From Halocaridina rubra (taxonomy: Eukaryota > Arthropoda > Malacostraca > Decapoda > Atyidae): a DNA stretch of 64,000 bases. The translations under genes and the position numbers were made by a program. The first letter of the stretch is position 1. Each line of letters opens with the position of its first letter. Positions 33,801 through 45,328 of this stretch are shown piece by piece. The notes beneath the pieces were generated by a model. The model was not told the DNA's origin. It searched no databases and saw nothing but the letters and a program-made list of their open reading frames with translations. The DNA lies in NCBI GenBank assembly GCA_037179515.1, contig JAXCGZ010020877.1, positions 64,501-128,500 on the forward strand. Reading direction: 5' to 3'.

Positions 33801-34180
33801 CATTTCTACCATTTTCTCTCCACTCTTATTCCGACCAGTATCTCCATACTTCCCAATTACACCATCCACTGGCTCTTTCCCTTCTCTAGCATTCAAATCT
33901 CCCATCAACACCACATTCACATTCATTCCCAAGTCTTCCACACACTCATTCAATTTCATCCAAAATTTTTCTCTCTCTTGCTCGCTTCTTTCACTGCCAG
34001 GGCCAAATGTGCTTACAAATGCCCAAACCTCGCCTCCCAGTCTTACTTTAGCTACTATCATTCGAGATGATACTTCCTTCCACTGAACCACACTCTTATT
34101 TATCTCTTCACTTACCAACAGAGCCTTTCCTTCTCTCAATACCAAACACCCTACCTGCTACACTCTCCAATGTTACCTCA
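33801..34180 (-). pseudogene. RTE-like LINE endonuclease, N-terminal part
   Basis: Open segment 33798-34145 reads KALLVSEEINKSVVQWKEVS, FVSTFGPGSERSEQEREKFW, VVLMGDLNAREG and KYGDTGRNKSGEKMVEM. The GDLNAR motif is the catalytic GDFN-type motif of apurinic endonucleases. The frame continues the RTE-like element interrupted by copy L. The 5' end fades at about 34180, inside the endonuclease, so the element is itself 5'-truncated. Confidence 0.75.
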
Positions 34181-35481
34181 CTAAAAGAGAAATAATATGC
34201 CATACCCTTCTTAGGTATGGCATAAGATGGGGCCTCATTATGCCACAAAAAGCTTCCAGATATTTTGGGCATTGAGCAAACCAAACAAAAGAAAACTGCA
34301 TTTCTTTGAGATAAGGTATAAGATGGAACCCTTCTTGGTGCTAAGATATATTTCAACAGCTCAGTGCATTGTACCACCTATCAGAAGGAAGGCACAATTA
34401 AATAATATATGAGCACAGTACTCAGGAAAACGGTACTTCATGTATGCTACTTATATACTGTACATAAAAAAATAAACAATTTTAAATGAGATATGAAATA
34501 TCCATGGGAAATTAATATAAATTACTAGCTATTACTAATTTGATCCCTATAAAATAAAGTTGGAAATAATTCTTGAAATATGAAATACGTAACTGCAAGT
34601 GATTATATATAACATCCTCTCTAAAAGCCAAGATAGACTTTCAAAATAACTGAAGTCCATATATAAAGTATACTCATACCTTATTATAATGGATAAGAGT
34701 AGGGGAATATCAGTCTGATTTTGCTAATAGTTCATAGTTACTGATATGAGGTCTGTGGTGACTAAGATCAACAATCAAAATACGAATAGAAGAGGAATAA
34801 TGCTTTTAATCAAGCACTTCATAAAGCACAACATCCAATGTGACAACGTAAAATATCTGTACACTGTAAATATAATTAAAGTCAACATTTTTATTTCAAA
34901 GTGAGACTTACTCTGGATGATGATGTTTTAAACGAAATTATACTTTTCTGGCTGCTCTAAAATTTGTCTGTTGTTCTGTTATCTATTAAACAAGGGTCTG
35001 TAAACCTAGCTATGAGTGTAATTCATGTTAAGTTTCTTTGTAGATGATATGCATATCTAATAATGATATTCTGATCTACCCATAAAAAAAATCTTTTACA
35101 ACACAAAATCAGGAATAAATATTATTAGAATGTGCATTCACGACAATCAAAAAGGTGGTAAAATAATATGGAAATATCAGTAGGTATGGAAGGTATTGTG
35201 ACCACTTTATAAAACAAGAAATATTTTCATCATTAAACGAACATTATGCTGATTTGCATAATGAACAATTTTGTAATTACTTATTATAAATATATCACAT
35301 ACATATCACATTATATTTTACATCCAGGACTAATAAAAAACTGCAAATTTAGCATTAAATCAATAATATTTTTATTTCAAAATAAGGAATCTCAAATCAT
35401 GAAATACATAAGCATGCAGTTTGACTGAAAAATGACAATACCTCTAGCAAACTAATTCCAAGTTCGGTACTAACATAAAGC
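34181..35481. other. No recognisable gene
   Basis: AT-rich sequence. Two related short motifs (gtatggcataagatgggg at 34215 and ggtataagatggaaccc at 34315) are seen about 100 bp apart. No coding signal. Confidence 0.6.
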
Positions 35482-35486
35482 AGTAT

Positions 35487-35676
35487 TGTTATGATATAAG
35501 TGATCTAATCCTTTATTGATAATAAGGTTATTCCCTTTATCGCACCTCTTTTGTTTTCATTGTACTTCTACCTATTTGGTTTCAAATGTTTATATTGATT
35601 GAGCCGACCAGCACCCATCTTGCAACAATAAACTGGAAGCCATGATATACGCTCATTATTAATACAAACCTTTACA
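35487..35676 (+). repeat. 5' LTR of Gypsy A
   Basis: 190 bp, beginning TGTTATGATATAAG and ending CCTTTACA (canonical TG...CA). Identical by eye to 40150-40339. An AATAAA-like signal (caataaactgg) lies at about 35626. Confidence 0.95.
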
Positions 35677-35678
35677 TT

Positions 35679-35688
35679 TGGCGACGAG
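35679..35688 (+). promoter_or_regulatory. Primer-binding site of Gypsy A (tRNA-Ser-like)
   Basis: TGGCGACGAG two bases after the LTR is complementary to a tRNA ending CTCGTCGCCA. From memory this fits tRNA-Ser(GCT); the match stops after 10 nt. Confidence 0.65.
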
Positions 35689-36044
35689 TAAACCCTTCAT
35701 GGATATGGGAAACCTCTCGAGTTTGGTTATATTACTGGCTTAAATAGATTCGCCTTGCAAGATTTCTGGTAGGTGCCAAATGTTTTGTTTGCCGACGCCA
35801 GGATTAGGCTACCATGGTTATGCCTAATTGGATCCTGGATTGATGCTGCGTGATTCACCTCGACTAGGCTAGTGTTGGATTTAAGCCTAGGTGCCCTGTA
35901 TGATGTTGCTGCAGTTTTGGGCGCATGTTTCTTCAAGCCTAGCATACGTTTTTGCTACCCTAGCATATCGAATTGTCGGTTGTTTGGGTGCTACATTAGC
36001 CTAAGTGTTTGTGGATACTGGTAATATTACAGAATAGGTCCGCA

Positions 36045-39000
36045 ATGTCGTCGTCGTTGAATCAGATTAGAATTGATTGTTTTAATCCATCGAAAATTTC
36101 CTTGGAATTATGGCTAATCCTATTAGAGGCACATTTTAGTCATTTAAATGTCACTGAGGCTGACGAGAAAAAAAATCTCCTGCTTGTGTCATTGGGTACT
36201 GATGTTTTTAGTGTTTTAGGCAATCTTTGCGCTCCTGATTTGCCCCACACAAAGTCTTATGCAGACTTGGTTCAGTTATTGAAAGGTCATTTTATTGTTA
36301 AGCCTTCTTATCACAGAAGTTTGCTAGCCTTCCAGCAAAGAAAAAAAAGGAAGGATGAGAGTGTAAAAGAATTGTATGCTGATTTAAAGGCTCTAGCAAA
36401 GCATTGTAATTTTGGCAACCAATTTGATGGTAGAGTAAGAGATCAGTTATTTATGGCTGTAGATGCTGAAGTTTATTTTTCAAATATAGTGGCTCTCAAC
36501 ATAGATCTCCAAGCAATGACCTCTCAGGCTATTTTGGAGAGAATTTTGAACATGGAAAAAGCATTTGTAAGTGAGAAAGATGAGGTTCAGTCACAGGTTC
36601 ATGTTGTAAGAAGAAAATATGTAGGTTTATCTTGTCAACATTGTGGTTCCTCTCATGACAGCTTTTATTGTAGATTTAAGCATTTGTCATGTTATAATTG
36701 TCATAAAAAGGGTCATTTACAGAAGGTTTGTAAAGAAGCCAAAAGAGAGAGTGGTTATAGTACAGCTAAAGGTTCAAATAGACCAAGCAAGAAAGATTTT
36801 AGGAGTAAACCTAAGTTTAATAGTAGGAAAACTGTAAAGATTGTGAATGATCAAGATGTATCATTAAGTGATAATGATGATGAGGATGATAAAGTGTTAA
36901 CTGTCAGAGATAAAATCTATGCTGTTCATGCTGAACAATTTTATTTTTCTGTTAATAAGATCCAAGTTCCTTTTGAGGTTGATAGTGGTGCTACTGTTTC
37001 AACTTTGAATAAAGATTGGGTTGAGAAGTTGAATTTGAAAGTTGAACAATGTAAGAAACCCTTACAGGCTTATGATGATTTTAAAATAAAGGTTTTGGGA
37101 AAAGTGGTTGCTCCTGTTGTGTATAATGGATATAATGTATCACAAGTCTTTTATGTTGTTGGTTCAAAGAATACAAATTTATGTGGTAAAAATCTAATGA
37201 AACAAGTTGGTATTTATTTAGCAGGATTAGATGGAAGTACCAAGGTTAACAATGTTCATAATGTAAGTGTTGAACAAGTGTTTGAAGATTATAATGTTAA
37301 TGTAAGCAAACCTATTTCTAGCATTGTAGCTAAAATTCATATAAAGAGTGATGCTATTCCAAAGTTTGTAAAAGCACGTACTGTTCCATTTTACCATAAA
37401 GAGATGGTTGAAGAGGCCATTGATAAACTTGTAAGTGAAAATATTATAGAATCTGTATCTCATAGTGAATGGGCTGCGCCTATTGTACCTGTGTTAAAAG
37501 AGAATAAGAAAGAAATTCGCATATGTGCAGATTTTAAGCATTTGAATAAGCAAATACAATGTGATAAATACCCCTTGCCTAAGATTGATGAACTTTTGTG
37601 CAGTGTTGGCAAAGGCAAAATTTTTTCTAAGATTGATTTGAAGAATGCATATTTGCAAATACCTGTTGAAGAACAAAGTCAAGAGTTTTTAGTTATTAAT
37701 ACACACAAAGGAATGTATAAATACAAGAGGTTGCCCTTTGGCTTGTCCTCTTCTCCTGGTATTTTTCAAAGATTTATTTCACAGATCTTATGTAATATTG
37801 ATGGTGTTGCTGCATATATGGATGATATAGTTGTCAGTGGTGAAACTAAAGATGAGCATGATGAGAGACTCAAGAAAGTTTTAAATGTGTTGCAATCTCA
37901 TAATGTACAGATAAATAAGAGTAAAACAGTTTTAAATATGGAATGTATTGAATATTTAGGTTACTGTATATCAAGTGAAGGAATAAAACCATCCCCAAAG
38001 AAGGTTAAAGCAATTTTGGATGCTCCTTGTCCTACCTCAGTAGCAGAGGTCCACTCATTTTTAGGGATGATTACATTTTACTGTAGATTTATTAAGAATT
38101 TTTCAACTAAATCAGCTCCATTGTATGATTTACTGAAAAAAGGTGCCAAGTTTGAATGGACAAAGATTGAACAGAATGCATTTAAATGTCTTAAACAAGA
38201 TTTTGTAGACTCTAAAGTATTAGTAAATTTTGATGGGTCATATCCCTTGATTGTAGAAGTTGATGCTTCACCTGTTGGTGTAGGATGTGTGTTATTGCAA
38301 AAGGTCAATGGAGTAGAAAGACCTATTTATTTTGCAAGTAAGAAATTGAGTAGTGCTGAGATGAAATATTCACAGTTGGATAAAGAAGGATTGTCTTTGA
38401 TTTTCGCTGTCAAAAGATTTAGATATTTTCTTTTGGGTAGAAAATTTATGGCCAGAACGGACCATAAACCACTTTTAGGATTGTTTGGTAAAGATAAGCC
38501 AATTCCTCAGAATGCCAATTCTAGGATACAAAGATGGGCTTTGTTGCTTTCTCAATATGACTTTGATCTAGTGCATAAACCTGGAAAGGAAAATGTTATT
38601 GCCGATGCACTTAGCCGTCTTCCAGTAGAAGATGAAATTCAGTCTGGGATTCCTGCTGAGTATGTAAGATTAGTGGAATTGCTTGATTTTGATGAAATTT
38701 CTTATAAGGTAATTAGACAATATAATAAGAAAGATAAAGTGATGTCTCAGTTAATTAATTGTCTAAGATTTGGTTGGTCTAAAGAAAATAATTTGTTACT
38801 CATGGAATATGGTAATGTTAAAGATGAATTGTCTCTTCATAATGATGTAGTGTTATACAGGAATCGTATTGTAATACCTGTAGAGTTGAGGTGTAAGATA
38901 TTGACTCATTTACATAATGGTCATAATGGAATAAATGCCATGAAAGCAGAGGCTAGGAAATGGGTTTGGTGGCCAAAGATTGACCAAGACCTTGCAGAGA

Positions 39001-40043
39001 TGACAAAGAATTGTAATATTTGTTTTAAGAATTATAAACAACCACCAGCTAATACTTTGTCATGGCCTAATACGGGAAAACCATGGTCTAGGGTCCATAT
39101 GGACTATGCAGGTCCTATTGATGGTAAATATTTTCTAATTGTCATTGATTCTTATAGTAAGTTCTTAGATATACAGTTCTCTAGTTCTGCAACATCTGGT
39201 GTCAATATAAATCACCTAAGGAAAGTATTTTCTAATTTTGGCTTGCCAGACATGATAGTGTCAGATAATGCTCCTAATTTTGTATCACAGGAAATGAAGG
39301 TGTTTTTGCAAAAGAATGGTATAAAACATGTTTGTCCTGCCCCTTATCATCCAGCCTCTAATGGTCTTGCAGAAAGAGCTGTAAGGACATTTAAGGAGGG
39401 TTTAAGGAAATTTAAAGAGGGAGATTATACTACTAGAGTTTGTCGTTTTCTTTATAACTATAGAAGAACTGTACATTCTGCTACAGGAAAAGCTCCTGCA
39501 GAGATTATGTTTAATAGAAATTTCAGAGGTACTGTAGATGTAAAGCTGAAAGAAAGTAAAGAATGTAATGATAGTCTTTCAAATGAAGAAAACATGTACA
39601 AAGTTGATGATGCTGTGTTTGCACGTAACTATGGTAAAGGTCCACTATGGGTGGAAGGTAGAATTGTAGAAGTATTGGGTTTAAGAAATTATAGAGTGCA
39701 AGTACATTGTTCAGGGAATATGATATGGAAAAGACATTCTGATCAATTGATGCATAGATATTTTGGAGATTTCAATCAGTCTAATAATGAAATGTTGAAT
39801 AATGATTATGATAATCCTGTTGTAAGTGAAATTGAAGCTGATAATCCTATTGTAACAAGTGTTCCTAGTGAATTAACAACCAATTCTAATATTATAGAAA
39901 CAAATGGTGTACTTTCAAGAGATGTTATTAATGTACCTTCAAGAGATGTAAGTAATAGTGCATGTGATGAGTTACCTATACAGACTCCAGTAGTGAGAAG
40001 GTCTCAGAGAAATATCAAGCCCCCTGATCGTCTTAATTTGTAA
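36045..40043 (+). CDS. Gag-Pol polyprotein of Gypsy A
   Basis: One uninterrupted ORF of 1332 codons from the ATG at 36045. An upstream TTG at 36009 is in frame but not a likely start. Domains by residue: capsid-like Gag 1-190; two Cys/His knuckles at about 196-235 (CQHC..., CYNCHKKGHLQKVC); aspartic protease at about 311 (VDSGATVS); RT with RICADFKHLN at about 490 and YMDD at about 589; RNase H with VDASPVG at about 738 and ending IADALSRLP at about 852; integrase HHCC zinc finger 955-992; then catalytic Asp (MDYAGP, about 1017), Asp (VSDNAPNF, about 1072) and Glu (NGLAERAVRTF, about 1108). All key residues are present. Gag and Pol share a frame, so no frameshift is used. Confidence 0.95.
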   Translation: MSSSLNQIRIDCFNPSKISLELWLILLEAHFSHLNVTEADEKKNLLLVSLGTDVFSVLGNLCAPDLPHTKSYADLVQLLKGHFIVKPSYHRSLLAFQQRKKRKDESVKELYADLKALAKHCNFGNQFDGRVRDQLFMAVDAEVYFSNIVALNIDLQAMTSQAILERILNMEKAFVSEKDEVQSQVHVVRRKYVGLSCQHCGSSHDSFYCRFKHLSCYNCHKKGHLQKVCKEAKRESGYSTAKGSNRPSKKDFRSKPKFNSRKTVKIVNDQDVSLSDNDDEDDKVLTVRDKIYAVHAEQFYFSVNKIQVPFEVDSGATVSTLNKDWVEKLNLKVEQCKKPLQAYDDFKIKVLGKVVAPVVYNGYNVSQVFYVVGSKNTNLCGKNLMKQVGIYLAGLDGSTKVNNVHNVSVEQVFEDYNVNVSKPISSIVAKIHIKSDAIPKFVKARTVPFYHKEMVEEAIDKLVSENIIESVSHSEWAAPIVPVLKENKKEIRICADFKHLNKQIQCDKYPLPKIDELLCSVGKGKIFSKIDLKNAYLQIPVEEQSQEFLVINTHKGMYKYKRLPFGLSSSPGIFQRFISQILCNIDGVAAYMDDIVVSGETKDEHDERLKKVLNVLQSHNVQINKSKTVLNMECIEYLGYCISSEGIKPSPKKVKAILDAPCPTSVAEVHSFLGMITFYCRFIKNFSTKSAPLYDLLKKGAKFEWTKIEQNAFKCLKQDFVDSKVLVNFDGSYPLIVEVDASPVGVGCVLLQKVNGVERPIYFASKKLSSAEMKYSQLDKEGLSLIFAVKRFRYFLLGRKFMARTDHKPLLGLFGKDKPIPQNANSRIQRWALLLSQYDFDLVHKPGKENVIADALSRLPVEDEIQSGIPAEYVRLVELLDFDEISYKVIRQYNKKDKVMSQLINCLRFGWSKENNLLLMEYGNVKDELSLHNDVVLYRNRIVIPVELRCKILTHLHNGHNGINAMKAEARKWVWWPKIDQDLAEMTKNCNICFKNYKQPPANTLSWPNTGKPWSRVHMDYAGPIDGKYFLIVIDSYSKFLDIQFSSSATSGVNINHLRKVFSNFGLPDMIVSDNAPNFVSQEMKVFLQKNGIKHVCPAPYHPASNGLAERAVRTFKEGLRKFKEGDYTTRVCRFLYNYRRTVHSATGKAPAEIMFNRNFRGTVDVKLKESKECNDSLSNEENMYKVDDAVFARNYGKGPLWVEGRIVEVLGLRNYRVQVHCSGNMIWKRHSDQLMHRYFGDFNQSNNEMLNNDYDNPVVSEIEADNPIVTSVPSELTTNSNIIETNGVLSRDVINVPSRDVSNSACDELPIQTPVVRRSQRNIKPPDRLNL

Positions 40044-40137
40044 ATAGTGTTTTGAACTCCTTATATAGAATTTTCATGTGTGCCTTGTTTTAAGAAGTTG
40101 ATGACTTATTTTTTATATGTGATGTATTGCAAATTCT

Positions 40138-40149
40138 AGGGGAAAGGAA
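40138..40149 (+). promoter_or_regulatory. Polypurine tract of Gypsy A
   Basis: AGGGGAAAGGAA directly precedes the 3' LTR and would prime plus-strand synthesis. Confidence 0.85.
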
Positions 40150-40339
40150 TGTTATGATATAAGTGATCTAATCCTTTATTGATAATAAGGTTATTCCCTT
40201 TATCGCACCTCTTTTGTTTTCATTGTACTTCTACCTATTTGGTTTCAAATGTTTATATTGATTGAGCCGACCAGCACCCATCTTGCAACAATAAACTGGA
40301 AGCCATGATATACGCTCATTATTAATACAAACCTTTACA
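40150..40339 (+). repeat. 3' LTR of Gypsy A
   Basis: 190 bp, identical by eye to the 5' LTR, followed by target duplication agtat. Confidence 0.95.
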
Positions 40340-40344
40340 AGTAT

Positions 40345-41802
40345 CTTTGCATTAATATCACCAATTTTTTAAGAGGTCCCAAAAAAAACTTTAAATAATG
40401 GACATTACCTTGCTTTTTTTTTCTTCTATCCTTTGTGAATCTAGCTGCTGACTTACCTTTTTGCTGAAAAAAAAAAGTTTTTAAGCTAAATGTAGGAATG
40501 AAGACACCTTTAGAAAGTGACTGTGCCACTTATTGGAATTTTTAATTCTTTGGTAAAAATAAAATATATACTAGACTGGAACATTATGTTCTACCATAAT
40601 TCCACCACCAGTAAATACAATAAACACTTTTACATACTGCCTTAAATTCACAGATAGAAAATTTAAATTTTTGCATTTTTCTCGTCATAAATGTGGTAAA
40701 AAGATAATCTAAACTCAGATACACACTTCCACAATACAAATCCTGAAGAAGAGGGGGTCATAGTGTAAATATGCCAGAGGAAACCATCAAATCCTATGTA
40801 GAGATATATTCATTAGTAAAATACAAAAGGCTCTGTTTCTTTCTCTAATTTAAGCATTCGAAAATCAAGCTACTAAAATATGAATGAAGTAGTAAGGATC
40901 AGAGTAAATAGGACAGATTATCAAAAAAGTCTTTTATACATGGCTATAAGAAATGCATAAAATGTACAGTTCTTTCTGATTCTAAATTCTGTATACGTCT
41001 AATGAACAACACGAAGCCTTTTTGAAGAAAAATAACAATTTGCTGCAAACAAAATACTCAGTATATATAGTAACTGCTTAAAATTATTTTGAAACCATCA
41101 CTGTACTATCCTTGATGCCAAAACCTAGAATATTTGGATACATGCAGTATACCTGCTCCCTCAAAGCCCTCACATATAAACAACTACCTTACCTGTCTTT
41201 TCTTGCATTTAATATTCAAAAGCTGGTGGATGATCCAGAATGCTTAACAACGAATCCTTCACATGAAATCGTAACCTGGAAAAAATCATATTTAATTTTA
41301 TTTTGGCTACACAATTCAACAAATAACCCAGACAAAAACATCTTATCAGAAGGAACAAGGTACATTTTCCCCTATCCAGTGTCACCTCTTTCAGTTACTT
41401 GAGAAAGAAAACATATTCACATGCACTTTAGATTAACAAATCACTTTGAAAATCAACATTATAATAACCCTTAGTACCAAAATCAGGTGGAATAGAATTG
41501 GCATACATGACAAGAGTAACATTAGGCATTTCAACTGGCTATTCTAAAGAAATCTCAGATTTTCTTAGACCTATGATTCTTACAATAATTTTTTTCTATC
41601 ATCAGTAGAAATTTCATAGCTTCGATTACTGAGTTTCTTTAGTAACAGTCATTTGCCTCTATTCTGTTTTATCATTTTCAAAGGGTTACATTCTTGCTAA
41701 ATCGCAAACATTTTATGGCATTGATGGTTTACGATCTGAATAACGGTCAGCAACATCAAATTATTTATTTTCCATTATTTCTTCCTCTTCTGTTGAGAAT
41801 CT
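40345..41802. other. No recognisable gene
   Basis: AT-rich sequence with many short homopolymers. A 96-codon ORF at 41112-41402 has no recognisable motif and I do not call it. Confidence 0.6.
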
Positions 41803-41806
41803 AGTT

Positions 41807-43013
41807 CAGTGTTTCCCAACCAGGGTGCCACGAGATGGGCTAGGGGTGCCACAGACTTTGGAATTTATAAAGTACTTAGGACATAAAATGCTGCTGAATG
41901 AACACTTAGTACTTAGAACATTGGTGGCCTTAGTTGTCAGTGAAGAGAGAAATGGAGCTATAATGTGTGTGCAAAAAGGCATTTTGCAGTGTGTGTCATT
42001 TATAGTATTAAGAAAGGATTAAGCCTGTATCCTCGGAGAGGCATGAGGATTTGGGGACACTTTGGACAAGGATCCCAGATCCGATCACCATTTTACTTCC
42101 GCATGACAGTAATGAAATGCCGTCTTATAATTTACCTGTGGTATTCTTTAATGGCGTTAATCCCTTCATGACTAACATTGTTTCTCCGGCCAGCTGCATA
42201 TTAAAGCTTTAAGTTATACCGACACTTTTGCAGTGAGCTCCATTGGGAGCAGATGTAAATACAGATAAGCAGGATAGGGAGTAGTCAACAACCAAATATC
42301 ATCTGTACCACAGATAAAACGCTGCTCTTTACAAAGGCAGCAATCACTTAGATCTATATTATATCAGAGATTCAAGCAGTTAGATATCTTTGTTAGTCCA
42401 TAGTTCAAGGTACTAATTTTGCTATTCTTTCTTTTAATAATATTTTATTAGAGCCAGTCTTGTAAATACACTGTTTTAGTATTAAATACAGGGGGTACCA
42501 ACTTTACATCATGATTCCGTTCCTGACACCTGATTTAAACCGGATTTCGACTTAAGTTGGAACACACCAATAACTTGAATATAGGTCTTCAACAATGCTA
42601 AAAAAAATACTGTAATACATAGAAAAATAACCTATGTTCTTAGTCTAATACATAAAAATAGTTAAAGTACACTATACAGTATTGCTTATCTTTACTACTG
42701 AGGTTAATTTGCATCTTAATGACTAGTATGAAAAATTTATTTATTATTTATTTATTTATTAATGTAACCTCGAAAAATCTTAACTCGGAACAACTTAAAA
42801 TGGGGCCCCCTGTATTGAGAATTGAAATAACACTATGGGTTTTGTTATTAGATATTAGAAGAATTCCGACAATATTATGTGTCTGATTAACCCATCACTC
42901 CGATATATCTTTCCTTCAGTTAATAAAAAAAAAATATTTGCTACCAGTGGTTCACCAAGATTCATATTGCCTTGACAAGAATGTCTCGAGTCTAAAAAGG
43001 CTGGGAATCCCTG
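41807..43013. mobile_element. Probable non-coding hAT-type element
   Basis: The left end CAGTGTTTCCCAACCAGGG and the right end, whose reverse complement is CAGGGATTCCCAGCC, form imperfect inverted repeats of the hAT style (CAGNGNTTCCC). No transposase is seen between them and no 8-bp target duplication matches, so the element is old or the pairing is fortuitous. It contains the Tigger-type MITE at 42489-42812. Confidence 0.45.
42489..42812. mobile_element. Tigger/pogo-type MITE
   Basis: 324 bp with inverted ends CAGGGGG...CCCCCTG flanked by TA on both sides (42487-42488 and 42813-42814), as expected for Tc1/mariner-pogo elements. Inside the ends, accggatttcgacttaag and cgaaaaatcttaactcgg also pair as inverted sequences. 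There is no coding capacity, so it would depend on a Tigger transposase such as the one decayed at 20089. Confidence 0.75.
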
Positions 43014-43871
43014 AACTTGAAGGTGCGAGGCAATTGGACACTGTTAGGGGTGTTGGCTTAGTGCGTCTTTCCATCAGACGTGTCAGGGTTAGTTTCCATG
43101 CTTTCTAGAAGTGTTCCTGATATTCAGAAATTCGAGGTTAGGATCCTATTTAGCTTTCCTACATTCCCGACCCAAGTTCTTGGCAATCTGAAAACTGCTT
43201 TGGCTACTCCATTTACTTTCTACTTCCACAACTGATAGGTTCATGTGTGAATTGAGCTGTAGCATGCCATGTCGAGAAAAGTGGTGTTCCAGTTTTGTTG
43301 TAACTGCTCTAAAAGAAGTTTCAAGTGAGAAGTCAAGTTAAAAGAACTAACTGAAATAGTAGACACCATTCAAATAATTTCCTCACTTGACAGTAAAAAT
43401 ATCAGTTCTGACCTACAGTCATAGTCGGTTTTGCTGCGTTCTTTTGGATCAAGACAGATTCTCACATCACCACTCGTTTTTTATTATACTATCACTGATT
43501 GACTGACCCTTGGGGTAGATTGTTATACAGATGTAATTACAAGGTTAAATAATCTATCTAATACAGTTTTCAGCTTAGGGAATAACCATTTTCAACAATA
43601 CTATATTCTTGTAAGTACTTATTGTTTTTAGATTTAACAATATTCCTTCTATAGGCCTACATACCTAAGTTAACCAATTTTGTTTTTTTATTTCAAAATG
43701 ACAAAAGCTTTCAAGTCTTTTTGCACATTTATAGCAAATCTTTCAGGCACAATATTTACACCAGAGGAAAGCTATGCAATGAGTATTTTGGCCATCTACT
43801 ATATAAGTATATTACATTTATTTCTTTCATTGGTGCTATCGTAGTATGATATCTACCTTACTAACTGCTGT
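43014..43871. other. No recognisable gene
   Basis: AT-rich intergenic sequence without recognised features. Confidence 0.6.
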
Positions 43872-43964
43872 CTATTGTACCCTAACAAAACTTAACCTAA
43901 CCTAATCTAACCTAACCTAGGTTAGCTTAGCTAAGTTTGGTTAGGTTAGACTAGGGTACAATAG
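43872..43964. repeat. Foldback inverted repeat of AACCTAA-type units
   Basis: About 45-bp arms around cctagg at 43915-43920. The left arm starts ctattgtaccctaac and continues with cttaacctaacctaa; the right arm is its imperfect complement, ending gggtacaatag. The core units resemble the arthropod TTAGG telomere repeat, but the arrangement is a palindrome and not a tandem array. Confidence 0.75.
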
Positions 43965-45229
43965 GCTACCCTAGTGAGGCAGATCGCATCCTTGAATAGC
44001 ACCCTTTCATCTCATTTGTCTCATTCACAATGTTGGTACAGTTTACCCATTCATCAGATGGTGAATTATTTATCTAATCGTTCATATAACTGAAATATTT
44101 CTTTCTAATATTACTTTTAGTACCAGTTTTTATATAATTTCTACAGTTTTATATTTCAACAGCCAAGGTTCTACAGTTCTTAAATCAGAAACAAATATCA
44201 TATACTTCACCTTCCTCTTAGCAGCACTTGCTTAAAAAAAAATAAAAAATGATAACTTTAATTCACCAACAACTAAGGGCTAGAATTTATCAATAATTCC
44301 CTGAATGGTCCTTGAGCCAAGGTTATTGTCAAATTGGATATAATTTTAGTAGTTAACAGCATTATTAGCAAAGGTATGCAGTATAAAACTACCTACATTT
44401 TATTTGGTTGGGTCCAGGTTGAGAAAGCCTTCCCAATGCTGTTCAAAAACCTTTCAATTTTATTAAAATATTTGATCCTAGGCTAAGCTCATCGAGATGC
44501 TGGATGCAAGGGATAAGTCTTTCACTGGAGTGGTCCTTACTGTCAGATATGGATATAGGATAAGTTAGGATATGGAGTAGGTAACCAAATGTGGCCTTGC
44601 CGAGAGCAGAAGAGGATTGCCACTGTGAAGAGTACCCACCTTTATGATACAAAATCTAAACTACTTCTTAGACTTGATTTACCTTTAGGGTTGAGCCATA
44701 TACCTAGGAGGTCATAAATTTCCAGAGGATATTCACGAAGATTTTTATGCTCATCTAGGTTTATTAAAACTTCACTAAATGGCTATTTATTAACAGTGTA
44801 AATACTGGCAATATGAGCTGTATAAATATTTTTTTATGCCTTATAAAAAAGTTATGTAAATACTAATACAAATAACACTGTTTACAACATTTACACATTT
44901 GCAACAGAAGAAATAATATTAAAAGTATTACCACAACAATATATACACGAAATAATCACAAATTATAAAAATATTATTACATAAAAACAACTTGTTTAGA
45001 CAAATATATGCACCTCCAAGATGCAACACTAATAATTGCACAAAAGTTAAAAATAATTATTATATCATATCACCAATAATATCTATTTCTTGGCATTATC
45101 AATCACACAAATAGTAAAATAAAGCATATTGAAATTAAACAGAAAATCTTAATAACCACAGCATCTTAAGCAAATGACTTTTCAAAATCAAGTTAACTCG
45201 TTACATTTTTAATATATAAAAGAAAGGCT
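43965..45229. other. No recognisable gene
   Basis: AT-rich sequence with no coding signal that I can support. The 69-codon minus-strand ORF at 44443-44652 has no recognisable motif. Confidence 0.6.
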
Positions 45230-45328
45230 AAAATTCAGTGATTACCTAATTGTGATTACCTAATTGTGTTTACGGGAAAGAGCCCAAAGCTCGTATCTTC
45301 CCGTCTCCTGATCGGTTCCATTTTATAC

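Larger units (their letters stand above)
35487..40339 (+). mobile_element. Young Gypsy (Ty3-type) LTR retrotransposon A
   Basis: 4853 bp flanked by the perfect 5-bp duplication agtat (35482-35486 and 40340-40344). The order is 190-bp LTR, primer-binding site, leader of about 370 nt, single Gag-Pol ORF, polypurine tract and 190-bp LTR. I found no difference between the LTRs, which implies a recent insertion. The protease-RT-RNase H-integrase order is that of Ty3/Gypsy. Confidence 0.95.

Noticed and set aside
35727..35945. Minus-strand ORF in the Gypsy A leader
   Set aside because: It lies antisense in the untranslated leader and has no recognisable motif.
36009..36044. Extending the Gypsy A Gag-Pol start to the upstream TTG
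   Set aside because: An ATG at 36045 in the same frame is the more likely start, and the 12 extra residues show no conserved feature.
41112..41402. Possible 96-codon host gene
   Set aside because: No recognisable domain, splice context or similarity; AT-rich surroundings give such ORFs by chance.
43872..43964. Interstitial telomere array
   Set aside because: The units are inverted around a centre and imperfect, not a tandem (TTAGG)n run.
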